Shown: positions 24,264 through 33,186 of the stretch, piece by piece
How the letters are laid out: every line of letters starts with the position of its first letter
Position numbering within the stretch: the first letter of the stretch is position 1
Assembly: GCA_965217135.1 (NCBI GenBank)
Contig: OZ244249.1
Span: forward strand, 3,906,001 to 3,970,000
Direction of reading: 5' to 3'
Length of the DNA stretch: 64,000 bases
From: HXMU1420-2 sp017643305
Lineage (GTDB): Bacteria > Pseudomonadota > Alphaproteobacteria > Rhodobacterales > Rhodobacteraceae
Made by a program: the position numbers and the translations under genes
Notes under the pieces: model-generated
The model's input: only the letters and a program-made list of their open reading frames with translations
What the model was told of the DNA's origin: nothing
Database searches by the model: none

Positions 24264-25628
24264 TCAGTCAATCTCGTACTTTTTCAACTTGCTGTAGAGC
24301 CCCTGCCGGCTGAGGCCCAGTAATTGTGCGGCGGCGGAGCGGTTGTTGCCGGTCAGTTTCAACGCGGCGATCAGGAAGCGTTTTTCGGTGACGTCGACTT
24401 CGGCGCGCACAAGCTCATGTAGGGAGGCTTTGCCAAGCTGGTCCCAGGCCAGCGCCTCGGGCATATCATCGGAGGCCAGCGCGCGGCTGCTGTGCAGACG
24501 GGTGGAAATGTCACGGAAGAACAGCCCAAACCTCAAGCTGTCTTCGCTGGAAATGCAAACGGCGGACAGTTCCATTTCCATCCGCTCGCCAGATCGGTTT
24601 TGCAGGCTAGTCGGGATGGATCTGACGCGCTCGAATTTCAGGATATTTTCCAGCAATTCCTCAACATCGCATTCAGAGGCATCGACAAAATTCTGCATTG
24701 AGAGCCCAACCAGAGACGCGGGGCTGGAGGCGCCCAAGTTTTCGGTAAACGCTTCATTCGCCCAGAGTATATTGCCCAACGCGTCGACCACTACAATCCC
24801 GTCGCTGGCCGCACGGACCAGTTCCAGCACGCTGTGCTGGATGCCCTCGGTAGGCGTTTCGGTTTGTGGCTGGGATAGTTGCAACAGCATGCGGCCGGAT
24901 TTATGCGACCCGACTTCCACCCGCAGCGTAGTTTTGGCCCCTGACGCCAGCGTAACCGGGACGGTCAGCGGCGACTGCGATTTATGGGCGGCCTTGATCA
25001 CCGACACGATGCTGGCGCGATCAGAGCCGTCTACAAGATCGCGCACGGGCCGGTCGGCCAAAGTATCTGTGCCGAGGAACCTGTGGGCAGCGCGATTGGC
25101 TTCGATGACGCGCAATGTAGTGATGTCGACCACCATCACTGCCTCGACTCCAATGGCGAAGAGTTTGCGGTACTGATCGGCGTCTTGCCGCCGCTTTTCC
25201 AGCAACGCTTCGGTTTCCAGCCGTGTATCGGTGAGCTGACGCTGCAAGAACCGGTAGCGGGTTTCATCGCGGCCAAAGACAATGGCCGAAGAGCAGCCAG
25301 GCAGCAGATGGGCGGTGTATTTCAAGGTGCGGAACGTACCATTGCGCGCCACATGGTCCACTGTGCAGGACGGGGTCACACCGGCAACGATGTCTTCGAT
25401 CTTGCAGGCATCCTGTTTGCCGAAGAGATCATAAATTGGCCTTTCAAACCAAAGGGATGCACCGAGCATTGTACGTAGCTCGGGCTTGCCCAGAACCTCC
25501 AGAACCAAGCCCGACGAGTCGATGACCAGAGCCAGATCCGACGCTTCCGACAGGATTGTCGAAATCGAACTCGCATCAATTGTTGCGAAAACTTCTGTGT
25601 GGTGTGTTTGGCCGGTGTGCACTGTCAC
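24264..25628 (-). CDS. PpsR/CrtJ-family regulator lacking the redox cysteines
   Basis: A 454-residue PpsR paralogue: N-terminal PAS, Q-linker helix (RFLQRQLTDTRLETEALLEK), PAS1, PAS2 and a Fis-type helix-turn-helix (LTGNNRSAAAQLLGLSRQGL). Against the second PpsR at 34139, the two cysteines used for redox sensing are replaced: the PAS1 Cys aligns with Gln250 (GRMLLQL) and the Cys just before the HTH with Phe418 (EKRFLIAAL). It may therefore repress or activate without the oxygen/redox input. It is divergent from bphO-bphP, like the ppsR copy beside bacteriophytochrome genes in Bradyrhizobium and Rhodopseudomonas. A PpsR box overlaps its promoter. Confidence 0.9.
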   Translation of the reverse strand: MTVHTGQTHHTEVFATIDASSISTILSEASDLALVIDSSGLVLEVLGKPELRTMLGASLWFERPIYDLFGKQDACKIEDIVAGVTPSCTVDHVARNGTFRTLKYTAHLLPGCSSAIVFGRDETRYRFLQRQLTDTRLETEALLEKRRQDADQYRKLFAIGVEAVMVVDITTLRVIEANRAAHRFLGTDTLADRPVRDLVDGSDRASIVSVIKAAHKSQSPLTVPVTLASGAKTTLRVEVGSHKSGRMLLQLSQPQTETPTEGIQHSVLELVRAASDGIVVVDALGNILWANEAFTENLGASSPASLVGLSMQNFVDASECDVEELLENILKFERVRSIPTSLQNRSGERMEMELSAVCISSEDSLRFGLFFRDISTRLHSSRALASDDMPEALAWDQLGKASLHELVRAEVDVTEKRFLIAALKLTGNNRSAAAQLLGLSRQGLYSKLKKYEID

Positions 25629-25646
25629 CTCGCGCGCTACACTAAG

Positions 25647-25664
25647 TGTATGATACGCTTGACA
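25647..25664. promoter_or_regulatory. PpsR box in the ppsR paralogue/bphO intergenic region
   Basis: TGTATGATACGCTTGACA fits TGT-N12-ACA. On the minus strand a promoter can be proposed for the ppsR paralogue: TTGCCT (25678-25673), 17 nt, TATCAT (25655-25650); the box covers its -10. The perfect palindrome TACACTAAGTGTA (25638-25650) adjoins it. Autoregulation and control of bphO are plausible. Confidence 0.55.
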
Positions 25665-25790
25665 GGATTGAAAGGCAAACCCTGCGGAAGATGGTGCTGT
25701 GGACCGGACTGTCTGATCTTCACTTTGGTCGCCGGTGTACTACTATTCCCGTAGGTGCTGTTTCAGTGGAATAGCACAGGGGAGCGTGAC

Positions 25791-26423
25791 ATGCCGACAG
25801 AGACCGGGCTTCGCGAAACACTGCGCTGGACGACACGGGGCGTCCACGACCGGCTGCATGAGAACCCAAGCTTTTTGGCCTTGATGGATGGGACGTTGTC
25901 GCTGGCAGATTATGCGGCCTTGATGCAGCGGTTGTATGGGTTTTATGCGGCTGTGGATGTCGCCATTCGAAAGGCGCTGCCAGCAAGTGCGTGGTGTGGG
26001 TTTGACTACGCGCCACGGGCTCCGTTGCTGTCGGATGATGTGGCGTCGTTGCACCCGGATTTAGCGCTGGCCCCTGCCCGTGACATCCGCTGTACCGCCG
26101 TTGCAGGTATTGTCCGCCCCGACACTGTTCTGGGCGTTCTGTATGTGGTTGAAGGCGCGATGCTGGGCGGTGCGCGGCTGGATCGTGCTGCAGCGCGAAT
26201 CCTTCCCACATCCAGCCCGCGCGGGCGCACGTTCTGGGCCTGGTGCCGCAGTGAGGGCAAACAGAGATGGCCCCGGTTTCTTTCGTTGTTGCAGGCTCAC
26301 CCGTTGAGCCCGACCGATCAGACGCGACTCGCCCAGAACGCACAGGCCACGTTTCTGGCGCTCGAGGGGTGGTTGGAGCCACTGAACGTCAAGACATGCG
26401 AACCCGATGAGGCTTTGTCATGA
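25791..26423 (+). CDS. bphO: heme oxygenase BphO
   Basis: A 210-residue biliverdin-forming heme oxygenase. It has the proximal-His region LRWTTRGVHDRLHENPSF and the distal helix with VLGVLYVVEGAMLGGARL, characteristic of bacterial BphO. Start ATG 25791 follows GGGAG; the frame's earlier ATG at 25755 lacks a ribosome site. Its stop overlaps the bphP ATG by 4 nt. It supplies the chromophore for the phytochrome encoded next. Confidence 0.92.
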   Translation: MPTETGLRETLRWTTRGVHDRLHENPSFLALMDGTLSLADYAALMQRLYGFYAAVDVAIRKALPASAWCGFDYAPRAPLLSDDVASLHPDLALAPARDIRCTAVAGIVRPDTVLGVLYVVEGAMLGGARLDRAAARILPTSSPRGRTFWAWCRSEGKQRWPRFLSLLQAHPLSPTDQTRLAQNAQATFLALEGWLEPLNVKTCEPDEALS

Positions 26424-28705
26424 AAGACGGGCAAATCGATCTTACGAACTGCGACGAGGAACCGATCCATCTGATCGGTGCCATCCAGCCGCATGGGGCG
26501 CTGATTGCGGTGTCAGAGGACGGTCATGTTATCGACTATGCCTCAACCAACACCGGGGCCGTGATCGGCTGGCCGTATGACCGCCTGCTGGGCAGCTCTA
26601 TTTCCGATGTCATCGGAGCGGATAACACGCGGGATCTGTTGGACATGCCTCTGGATCCCCCTGCCCCCAACCTTCTGCGGCCCTGGATCATCGCCTTTGA
26701 CACCGCTTCTGGTCAACGCAAGCGCTTCGAATGCCTGCCACACCGCTATGGCGGGCAGATCATTTTGGAATTTCAGGACGCGGAGCCGTCCGTTGCCTCG
26801 GTCTGGGAAGAAGAGCTGCTCCGTCAGCGCATTCTGACAGAGCTGGTCAGTCCCGGCGCGCAGCAGGATCTGGCAGATGCCACGGCGAAGATGATCCGGG
26901 AAGTGATCGGGTTTGATCGGGTGATGGTGTACAAGTTTCACCCTGACAAGCATGGCGAAGTGATTGCCGAAAGCACCAATCGCCCGGACAGTTTCATCGG
27001 CCATCATTATCCGGCTTCCGACATCCCCGATCCCGCGCGGCGCCATTTTATCCTGAACGTGATACGCAACATTCCCGACATCAATTGCGAGGACGTGCCG
27101 ATCGTCACAAAGGGCGGGCAAGCGTTGGACGAAAGCAGCGCGGCGCCGTTGGACCTGTCCTTTTCCAACCTGCGGTCAGTGGCCAAGGTCCATGTGCAAT
27201 ACCTCAACAATATGGGCGTTGGGGCCAGCATGTCGATTTCACTGGTCACCAACAACGAGTTGTGGGGGTTGATCACGTGCCATAATTATGGCCCGCGCCT
27301 GATCTCTTCCAGCCGTCTGCGGTTTGCCGAGCTTCTGGGCGGCGCGACCTCTGCCTTGTTGCAAAACATTGAGAACACCCAGCAGCTGAAAAAAAGCACC
27401 AATGCCGAAAAGATTGCGTTCCGCATGGAACAAGACGCGCGCAGTGGCCTGGCGTTGTCGGACATCCTTCTTCAGCATGCCGATGAGATGATGGAACTGA
27501 CCGGCGCGTACGGGCTTTGGATCCGGCGTATGGGTCAGACCGTGACTGTTGGTGAGGCGCCTGCAGACGCAATCGACATGTCGGTGATGCTTGACAGACT
27601 GACAGACGGGGTTGCCACAACCTCCAGCCTGTCCGATTTGCAGATCGTGGACGCGCCAAGTGGTCCGGCGGTGGCCGGAGCTGCGTATCTGGACCTGTCG
27701 GAAGACAAGAAAGATTATCTGGTTTTCTTCCGGACAGAGTATGTCGAAACCATTAAATGGGCGGGCAAGCCAGAGAAAGTGGAGCTTGAAGAAAACGGTG
27801 TCAAACGCCTGTCACCACGCGGATCCTTTGCAGTTTGGAGCCAGGAACGGCGTGGTCACAGCAAGCCATTTGAGGACCATGATCGCGATGCGCTGCGCAT
27901 TTTGCGGCGGGCAATCTTTGCATTGAACAGCCTGGAACGTGAGCAGCAGGCGCGCGAGGCGCAGACCAAGGCCGAAGCGCAGGAACTGAAAATGCGACAC
28001 GCTCTGCTAGATGTGTCGCGAGCCAGTTCCATGGGGGAACTGGCATCGGCCATCGCTCATGAACTGAACCAGCCGCTGTCGGCTATCGTGAACTACGTCA
28101 ACGCTTGTCGGCAGGAGCTGACATTGTCCGGCGTTACCTTGCCCGGTCGGGTCGAAGACCATATCGAGAAGGCGGTGTCTGAATCCGTGCGCGCGGGGGA
28201 ACTGGTGCAACGGATCCGGAATTTTATTTCGCATGGCGATCTGAACCTGGATCTGGTGGATGTAAACCCGGCGTTGCTGCAAGGGATGGAACTGGCCCTG
28301 ATCACTGATGATGATCCGGACCTGTCGGTGTCCGTTGAGCTGGATGATACGATCCCACAGGTTTTGGCGGATCCAGTTCAGATATCACAGGTGGTCTTGA
28401 ACCTGGTGCGCAATGCAACAACTGCCATGGCCGGTCGTGCGGACCGGGCGATTTTGCTACGGTCTGCCCGAGACGGCGACAAGGTTCTGGTTGTCATAGG
28501 GGATACAGGCCCGGGGATTTCGCACGAAGTCAGAAACACGCTGTTTGAGCCACTGTATACCTCCACAACCGATGGTATGGGCATCGGGCTATCGCTGTGC
28601 CGAACCATTCTGGAGGCGCATGGCGGCAGGATCTGGCTGGAACCATCAGATCACGGCGCGACTTTCGCCTTTCACCTGCCAATTCCGGACACGTCCGATG
28701 ACTGA
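26420..28705 (+). CDS. bphP: bacteriophytochrome sensor histidine kinase
   Basis: A 761-residue photoreceptor: PAS, GAF, PHY, then HisKA and HATPase. The biliverdin-linking Cys is Cys11 in LTNCDEEPIHLIGAIQPHG. The GAF motif PASDIPDPARRH is present. The kinase part resembles FixL more than classical phytochrome kinases: SSMGELASAIAHELNQPLSA with His547, N-box LNLVRNATTAM, and GMGIGLSLCRTI. Fusion of a phytochrome sensor to a FixL-like transmitter fits the FixJ-like regulator that follows. Red/far-red control of photosynthesis genes is the likely output. Confidence 0.95.
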   Translation: MKDGQIDLTNCDEEPIHLIGAIQPHGALIAVSEDGHVIDYASTNTGAVIGWPYDRLLGSSISDVIGADNTRDLLDMPLDPPAPNLLRPWIIAFDTASGQRKRFECLPHRYGGQIILEFQDAEPSVASVWEEELLRQRILTELVSPGAQQDLADATAKMIREVIGFDRVMVYKFHPDKHGEVIAESTNRPDSFIGHHYPASDIPDPARRHFILNVIRNIPDINCEDVPIVTKGGQALDESSAAPLDLSFSNLRSVAKVHVQYLNNMGVGASMSISLVTNNELWGLITCHNYGPRLISSSRLRFAELLGGATSALLQNIENTQQLKKSTNAEKIAFRMEQDARSGLALSDILLQHADEMMELTGAYGLWIRRMGQTVTVGEAPADAIDMSVMLDRLTDGVATTSSLSDLQIVDAPSGPAVAGAAYLDLSEDKKDYLVFFRTEYVETIKWAGKPEKVELEENGVKRLSPRGSFAVWSQERRGHSKPFEDHDRDALRILRRAIFALNSLEREQQAREAQTKAEAQELKMRHALLDVSRASSMGELASAIAHELNQPLSAIVNYVNACRQELTLSGVTLPGRVEDHIEKAVSESVRAGELVQRIRNFISHGDLNLDLVDVNPALLQGMELALITDDDPDLSVSVELDDTIPQVLADPVQISQVVLNLVRNATTAMAGRADRAILLRSARDGDKVLVVIGDTGPGISHEVRNTLFEPLYTSTTDGMGIGLSLCRTILEAHGGRIWLEPSDHGATFAFHLPIPDTSDD

Positions 28706-29300
28706 TAGCGACCCGTTCACGATAAACGTGGTTGAGGACGATGTTGCGGTGCTGGATTCGTTCTGCGCCCTGCTGGCGGCACATGGGTATCGCGTCTGTG
28801 GATATTCCAGTGCCGAAGCGTTTCTTGATGCGTTTGATGCCACCCAAAAGGCAGCGGTCCTGCTGGACCTGCACCTGTCTCGTATAAGCGGAGTGGAGCT
28901 TTTGAACCATCTGAGCGAAACCAGCCCGCATATCCCGGTCATTGTGGTTACCGCCCATGGCGACATCCCACTGGCGGTCAAGGCGTTGCGCGCAGGTGCG
29001 GTGGATTTCCTGGAAAAGCCCCCCCACCCCGACCATATCCTCGAATCTGTTGCGCTGGCCGAACGCCGGGTGGGCAACCTGAACGGACCGGGTTTGCCCA
29101 AGCAGGTTGTTGATACACGGCTGGCCAAGCTGACTGAACGGGAACGCCAAGTGATGGAACAGATGCTGCTGGGCAGACTGAACAAGGAAATTGCCAAGGA
29201 TCTGGATATCAGCCGCAGGACCGTCGAAGTACACCGGTCGCGGGTTTTTGAGAAAATGCAGGTGCGCGGCATTGCCGACCTATTTCGCGTTCTGGCCTAG
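28698..29300 (+). CDS. FixJ-family response regulator
   Basis: A 200-residue regulator with a receiver (VVEDDVAVLDSF, Asp57 in VLLDLHLSRISGVEL, Thr in VVTAHGD, Lys in FLEKPPHPD) and a LuxR-type HTH (LNKEIAKDLDISRRTVEVHR). The layout and spacing are those of FixJ. ATG 28698 overlaps the bphP stop by 8 nt, so it is co-translated with its presumed kinase. The direct target is not shown; the TTACGTAA palindrome just downstream is one candidate site. Confidence 0.9.
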   Translation: MTDSDPFTINVVEDDVAVLDSFCALLAAHGYRVCGYSSAEAFLDAFDATQKAAVLLDLHLSRISGVELLNHLSETSPHIPVIVVTAHGDIPLAVKALRAGAVDFLEKPPHPDHILESVALAERRVGNLNGPGLPKQVVDTRLAKLTERERQVMEQMLLGRLNKEIAKDLDISRRTVEVHRSRVFEKMQVRGIADLFRVLA

Positions 29301-29419
29301 ATCGGCCATACTTACGTAATAACCCGTACGTTTTTTCACTAGCTTTGCGCAAGAAACGGGCGAATATATGGTGGTAAACGTTATCGAGCCAAAGGTTCTG
29401 GCCAGAGAGGTCCTAGCCC

Positions 29420-29671
29420 GTGACCGAAAGCAATCCGTCGGCTTCGCCGAGCCAAGACAGTTACCACTATGATGGTAAAGGAAACCAGGATAGCACGCGC
29501 TTCATGGTGATCCTCAGCAGTGAGGAGGCTGCTGCTGTCGAAGGCTGGCGTTTGGCAAACGATGTGCATTCCACCCCCGAAGCCCTGCGAAAACTGATTC
29601 TGCTGGGGTTGATGGGTGAGGTGTCTGAAGCTTATGAAACGATCAAACTGATCCGCCGCACGATCGATTGA
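29420..29671 (+). CDS. small protein of unknown function
   Basis: An 83-codon frame from GTG 29420 with GAGAGG about 10 nt upstream. The N-terminal 25 residues are polar and disordered-looking. The rest, STRFMVILSSEEAAAVEGWR and TPEALRKLILLGLMGEVSEA, looks like a small alpha/beta protein of ribbon-helix-helix character with two amphipathic helices. No family is recognised. It lies 119 nt downstream of the FixJ-like gene and could be regulated by it. Confidence 0.5.
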   Translation: MTESNPSASPSQDSYHYDGKGNQDSTRFMVILSSEEAAAVEGWRLANDVHSTPEALRKLILLGLMGEVSEAYETIKLIRRTID

Positions 29672-29690
29672 GTTGGTCACCCCCGGGGCG

Positions 29691-30002
29691 GTGATTCCCA
29701 CGTTGATCAGTCGTTTTCTGAGCGTTGTGTTCGTGGCAAGCGAAGCCATCCCAATTTCGCTGCTAATTTTGTTTGCGCCCCCGCGTACGCTGATTGGGCT
29801 CAAATCCTACAATCTTCAATACGCGCCGGGTTTGTAACGGTTTCCCTGCATCTACACGCGCACTCTGCTGCAGTTTGGCGGATTTGCCGTACTGCCCTTT
29901 GCCCTGCTGGTCCTGTCGGGCTGTGGCGAGGCCATGGATGCCCCCAAGGCTAGCGTTGGAAGCCTGGGGTGCAGTGCAGGCTACGGCGTGGGGCTGTGGT
30001 AG
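29691..30002 (+). pseudogene. relic of a pucC/lhaA-type light-harvesting assembly gene
   Basis: Translating from about 29691 gives a decayed copy of a short internal part of the LhaA/PucC family. SLLILFAPPRTLIGLKS matches VLIAPFRALLGFRSD of the intact lhaA at 45020. After an in-frame TAA (29835-29837) the frame goes on with LLQFGGFAVLPFALLVLSG against IWQMGGLAVMPFALLVLSG. It ends at TAG 30000-30002. Only about 100 of 470 residues remain, and the N-terminal part is unrecognisable. It points to a former puc (LH2) region or a duplicated lhaA beside bphP. Confidence 0.65.
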
Positions 30003-30172
30003 TGCACTTGACGGCCTGACCCGTGACGCGACCATCGCAATGCCAAACTCCAACCGTTTCGCGGTCGAACTGGCCGATGCCCCGCGTTCCAAGCGGACGC
30101 CTCGCAACCCGGCAATCGTGGGCGGGCATCGGCTTCTTTACAATCCAAAATTCCTGGCCTGACGCAGAAGGA

Positions 30173-30709
30173 TCAGTTCAGGACAAACATCTGATCATCG
30201 AAAATAGTGGCCAGATGATCCTGCATATAGATCCGCAGCCAGGGTGTGAACCGTTCGGGCGAAGCCCGGGTTTCGTCTGCCAAACGGTCCAGCGCGGCCC
30301 AGCGGATATCTGACACCTCATCGGGGTTTGGTGAAAGGGTCAGGCTGTCTGGCGCGGTCGCGCAGAACACATCAACCAGCTCATGTTCGATCAGGCCGCC
30401 GCCGACATCGGCGCGATATTCCAGCCGGGTCCGAAAGGCGGGGGTCAGGGCGACGATGCCCAGCTCTTCACGTAACCGCCGCACGGCGCAGGTCTGCGCG
30501 TCTTCACCCCAGTCGGGATGCGTGCAACAGGTGTTCGCCCAGAGGCCCGGCGTGTGGTATTTGCCCAGCGCGCGCCGTTGCAGCAGTACCTTGCCATCGC
30601 GGATCACGAATACAGACACGGCCTTGTGCCGCAGTCCTCGCTGATGCGCGGCCAGCTTTTCAACGGGTTGCAATTTACCGTTCACCCAGGCCGGGATCAT
30701 GACGGTCAT
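30173..30709 (-). CDS. idi: isopentenyl-diphosphate delta-isomerase (type 1)
   Basis: A 178-residue Nudix-family isomerase converting IPP to DMAPP for carotenoid and phytol side-chain synthesis. It has the active-site Cys in WANTCCTHPDWGED and the Nudix box RRLREELGI with the Glu-rich metal site. ATG 30709 overlaps the bchP stop (ATGA), and longer upstream frames lie inside bchP. Last gene of the ppaA-ppsR-bchG-bch2-bchP-idi series. Confidence 0.95.
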   Translation of the reverse strand: MTVMIPAWVNGKLQPVEKLAAHQRGLRHKAVSVFVIRDGKVLLQRRALGKYHTPGLWANTCCTHPDWGEDAQTCAVRRLREELGIVALTPAFRTRLEYRADVGGGLIEHELVDVFCATAPDSLTLSPNPDEVSDIRWAALDRLADETRASPERFTPWLRIYMQDHLATIFDDQMFVLN

Positions 30710-31884
30710 GTGTAATCTGTGCTGACCAGGCCGGTCAGATGGGCGATGTTTTTCAGCCCGATTTTGACATGGGCCATTGGGCGCGCCTTGACCAGTTTCT
30801 TGTTCATGTAGGCCTCGAAGGTCAGGCGCTGAACGTCGATGTCGTGGCACAGCGAAACGAACCGTTCGCGCCGGTTATCCGAGCGGTAATAGGCGTTCTG
30901 CATTGAGGCCAGCACGCGGAAGACAGTTTTGTGTTCCTGCATGAACAGCCGCCGCGCCAACTTGAGCGATGAAACTTTGCCCGATGCCAAATACGCGCTG
31001 GCCGCAGAGGCCGCAACCGAACCACCGACCATGGCGTAATAGATGCCTTCGCCGGAGCTGGGCGCAACCACGCCCGCCGCGTCACCGGCCAGCACCACAT
31101 CCCGCCCGTTGTCCCAACGGTCAAGCGGTTTGAGCGGGATGGGCGCCCCTTCGCGCCGAATCGTCTTGCAGCCGTCAAGGCCTGAAGCCAGGCGCAGCGC
31201 ACTGGTGGCACCTTTCAGGTCGAACCCGTTCAGCCCGGTGCCCATGCCGACGCTGGCGGTTTTGCCATGCGGGAAGACCCAGCCATAGAAATCTGGCGAA
31301 ATCTCACCATCATAGATCACGTCGCAGCGGTCCGGGTGATAGTCGCCTACTGGTCCAGGGGCTTCGATGATCTCGTGATAGGCGATGACGTATGGGATTT
31401 TGTCGCCACCCGGCACCTCGGCCCGGGCAACGTCGGACCGGGCGCCATCAGCCCCGATAACAAGCCGGGTGGTCACGACGACTTCTTCGCCACTGGCCTT
31501 GTCACGATAGGCGACATGGGTGCCATCGGCGTCCCGGTCGATGCGCAGGAACGTACCAACGCGCCGTTCGGCCCCGGCCATCTGCGCCCGAGCCCGAAGG
31601 AAATCATCGAAATGTTCTCGGTCGACCATTCCGACAAAGCCGTTTTCGATGGGTATATCCACGCGACGCCCGGTGGGTGAAATCATCCGGGCCGTGGTGA
31701 TCTTGGCCACGAGCTGGTCATCGGGAATGTTGTAATCTGCGATCAGTCGCGGGGGTACAGCCCCGCCACAGGGTTTGATCCGGCCTTCCCGGTCGATGAA
31801 ACAGACCTTGTGTCCGGATCGCGCCAATTCCTCGGCTGCCGTTGCGCCTGCCGGGCCTGCGCCCACCACTACCACATCAAACAT
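30706..31884 (-). CDS. bchP: geranylgeranyl reductase BchP
   Basis: A 392-residue flavoprotein that reduces the geranylgeranyl tail of bacteriochlorophyll to phytyl. It has an N-terminal FAD motif VVVGAGPAGATAAEELARSG, GADGARSDVARAEV and a second FAD motif VLAGDAAGVVAPSSGEGI. Three nt separate it from the MFS gene upstream. Length and all motifs are normal. Confidence 0.96.
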   Translation of the reverse strand: MFDVVVVGAGPAGATAAEELARSGHKVCFIDREGRIKPCGGAVPPRLIADYNIPDDQLVAKITTARMISPTGRRVDIPIENGFVGMVDREHFDDFLRARAQMAGAERRVGTFLRIDRDADGTHVAYRDKASGEEVVVTTRLVIGADGARSDVARAEVPGGDKIPYVIAYHEIIEAPGPVGDYHPDRCDVIYDGEISPDFYGWVFPHGKTASVGMGTGLNGFDLKGATSALRLASGLDGCKTIRREGAPIPLKPLDRWDNGRDVVLAGDAAGVVAPSSGEGIYYAMVGGSVAASAASAYLASGKVSSLKLARRLFMQEHKTVFRVLASMQNAYYRSDNRRERFVSLCHDIDVQRLTFEAYMNKKLVKARPMAHVKIGLKNIAHLTGLVSTDYT

Positions 31885-31887
31885 AGA

Positions 31888-33186
31888 TCACTCCCCCGCA
31901 ATCAGTTGTGTGTTGTCCACCCTTGGCTGTACCGCCTTCACTGCCAGTCCGGCGGCTGCCACAAACAGGGCCGCCTCGGCGACAAAGACCATGCCAAAGG
32001 CTAGGTGATCGGTCATCGCAAGCCGCAGCAGATCTACGGCACCTGCACCGATCAACCCGCCAAACCCGGCAGCCAAGGCCTGTGCCGCGCCCCAAAGGCC
32101 CATCCGCGTACCTTCGCGCCCGCCGCCATCGTCGCCGGCCAACGCCATCATTGTACCAATGGCCGCAACGGCGAACATGCCGTTGAAGAACCCAAGCCCG
32201 ACAACAGCCGCCTGCAGCGGTGCGCCCGGCCCGATTGAACCCAGCGCGGCAATGGCCCCGAGGCTCAATGCCGATCCAAGGCAACCGGCGGTGACCCAGC
32301 CCCGCAGACTGCCGATGGACAGACCGGTTACCGCAATGCCCACCACCAGCATACCGAGGAATACCCCGCCATTCTGCGCACCAGACAGCGATGTGGACTG
32401 GCCCGGGGTGAATTGGAACACGAGGCCCGCATAGGGTTCGAGGATCAGTTCCTGCATGAAATAGGCGATCATCGACAGGAACACGAAAATCGTGAAGCGG
32501 CGGGCCTTTTGATCAGACCAGATTTCACGCAGCGCATCGCCGAACGAAGCCCGATTCTGCGTGTCGCGACGAACCGGAGCCAAGCCCCGCTCGACCCGAA
32601 AAATCGCAAGCCAGGTCAGGATGATGGCCCCTACCACCACCGCGCCTACGATCCCAAGCAACCGTTGCGCAGTATAGGGATCGAGCAGTGCGCCAACCAC
32701 GCCGGCCGTGACCGCAATGCCAGCGATCATCATCAACCAGGTGATAGTGGCTGCTGCCGCGCGCCGTTTGGGCGCGGTTGTGGTGGCTAAAAGCGCCAGC
32801 AACGATGTGCCCGACGCCCCCACGCCCAGACCAATCACCGCATAGGCCAGCACCGAAAGCCCCAGCGCCAGCACGAATTGCGCGGCAAACAGTTGGATGA
32901 CCCAGGCGGCGGCAACGGCCCCGGCCCCCAACAACGCCATGCCGCCCAGGATCCACGGGCCACGCCTCCCGGTTTCGTCCGATAGAAAGCCCCAGTTCGG
33001 GCGGGTCATCTGGACGCCGTAGTGCAGGCCTACCAAGAGGCCGGGCAGGATGGCGGGCAAGGCCAACTCCACAACCATCAGGCGGTTCAGGGTCGAGGTT
33101 GTCAGCACCACGATGCTGCCCAGACACATCTGCACCAGACCCAAACGGACGATGCCAAACCATGAAAGGGTTCCGGCTTGTGTCAC
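31888..33186 (-). CDS. PucC-family (BCH2) membrane protein between bchG and bchP
   Basis: A 432-residue major facilitator-like protein with about 12 membrane segments. Typical text is LTTSTLNRLMVVELALPA and LHYGVQMTRPNWGFLSDETG, as in the ORF428/BCH2 protein always found between bchG and bchP in purple bacteria. It is a relative of LhaA and PucC and is thought to deliver bacteriochlorophyll or help assemble antenna. Its start overlaps the bchG stop by 4 nt. Confidence 0.92.
   Translation of the reverse strand: MTQAGTLSWFGIVRLGLVQMCLGSIVVLTTSTLNRLMVVELALPAILPGLLVGLHYGVQMTRPNWGFLSDETGRRGPWILGGMALLGAGAVAAAWVIQLFAAQFVLALGLSVLAYAVIGLGVGASGTSLLALLATTTAPKRRAAAATITWLMMIAGIAVTAGVVGALLDPYTAQRLLGIVGAVVVGAIILTWLAIFRVERGLAPVRRDTQNRASFGDALREIWSDQKARRFTIFVFLSMIAYFMQELILEPYAGLVFQFTPGQSTSLSGAQNGGVFLGMLVVGIAVTGLSIGSLRGWVTAGCLGSALSLGAIAALGSIGPGAPLQAAVVGLGFFNGMFAVAAIGTMMALAGDDGGGREGTRMGLWGAAQALAAGFGGLIGAGAVDLLRLAMTDHLAFGMVFVAEAALFVAAAGLAVKAVQPRVDNTQLIAGE

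Noticed and set aside
25624..25640. TGT-CACCTCGCGCGCT-ACA as a second PpsR box
   Set aside because: The spacer is 13, not 12, so it does not fit the rule.
29794..30162. 122-codon plus-strand frame before idi
   Set aside because: It overlaps the PucC relic in another frame, is Cys/Ala-rich at random and shows no family motif.
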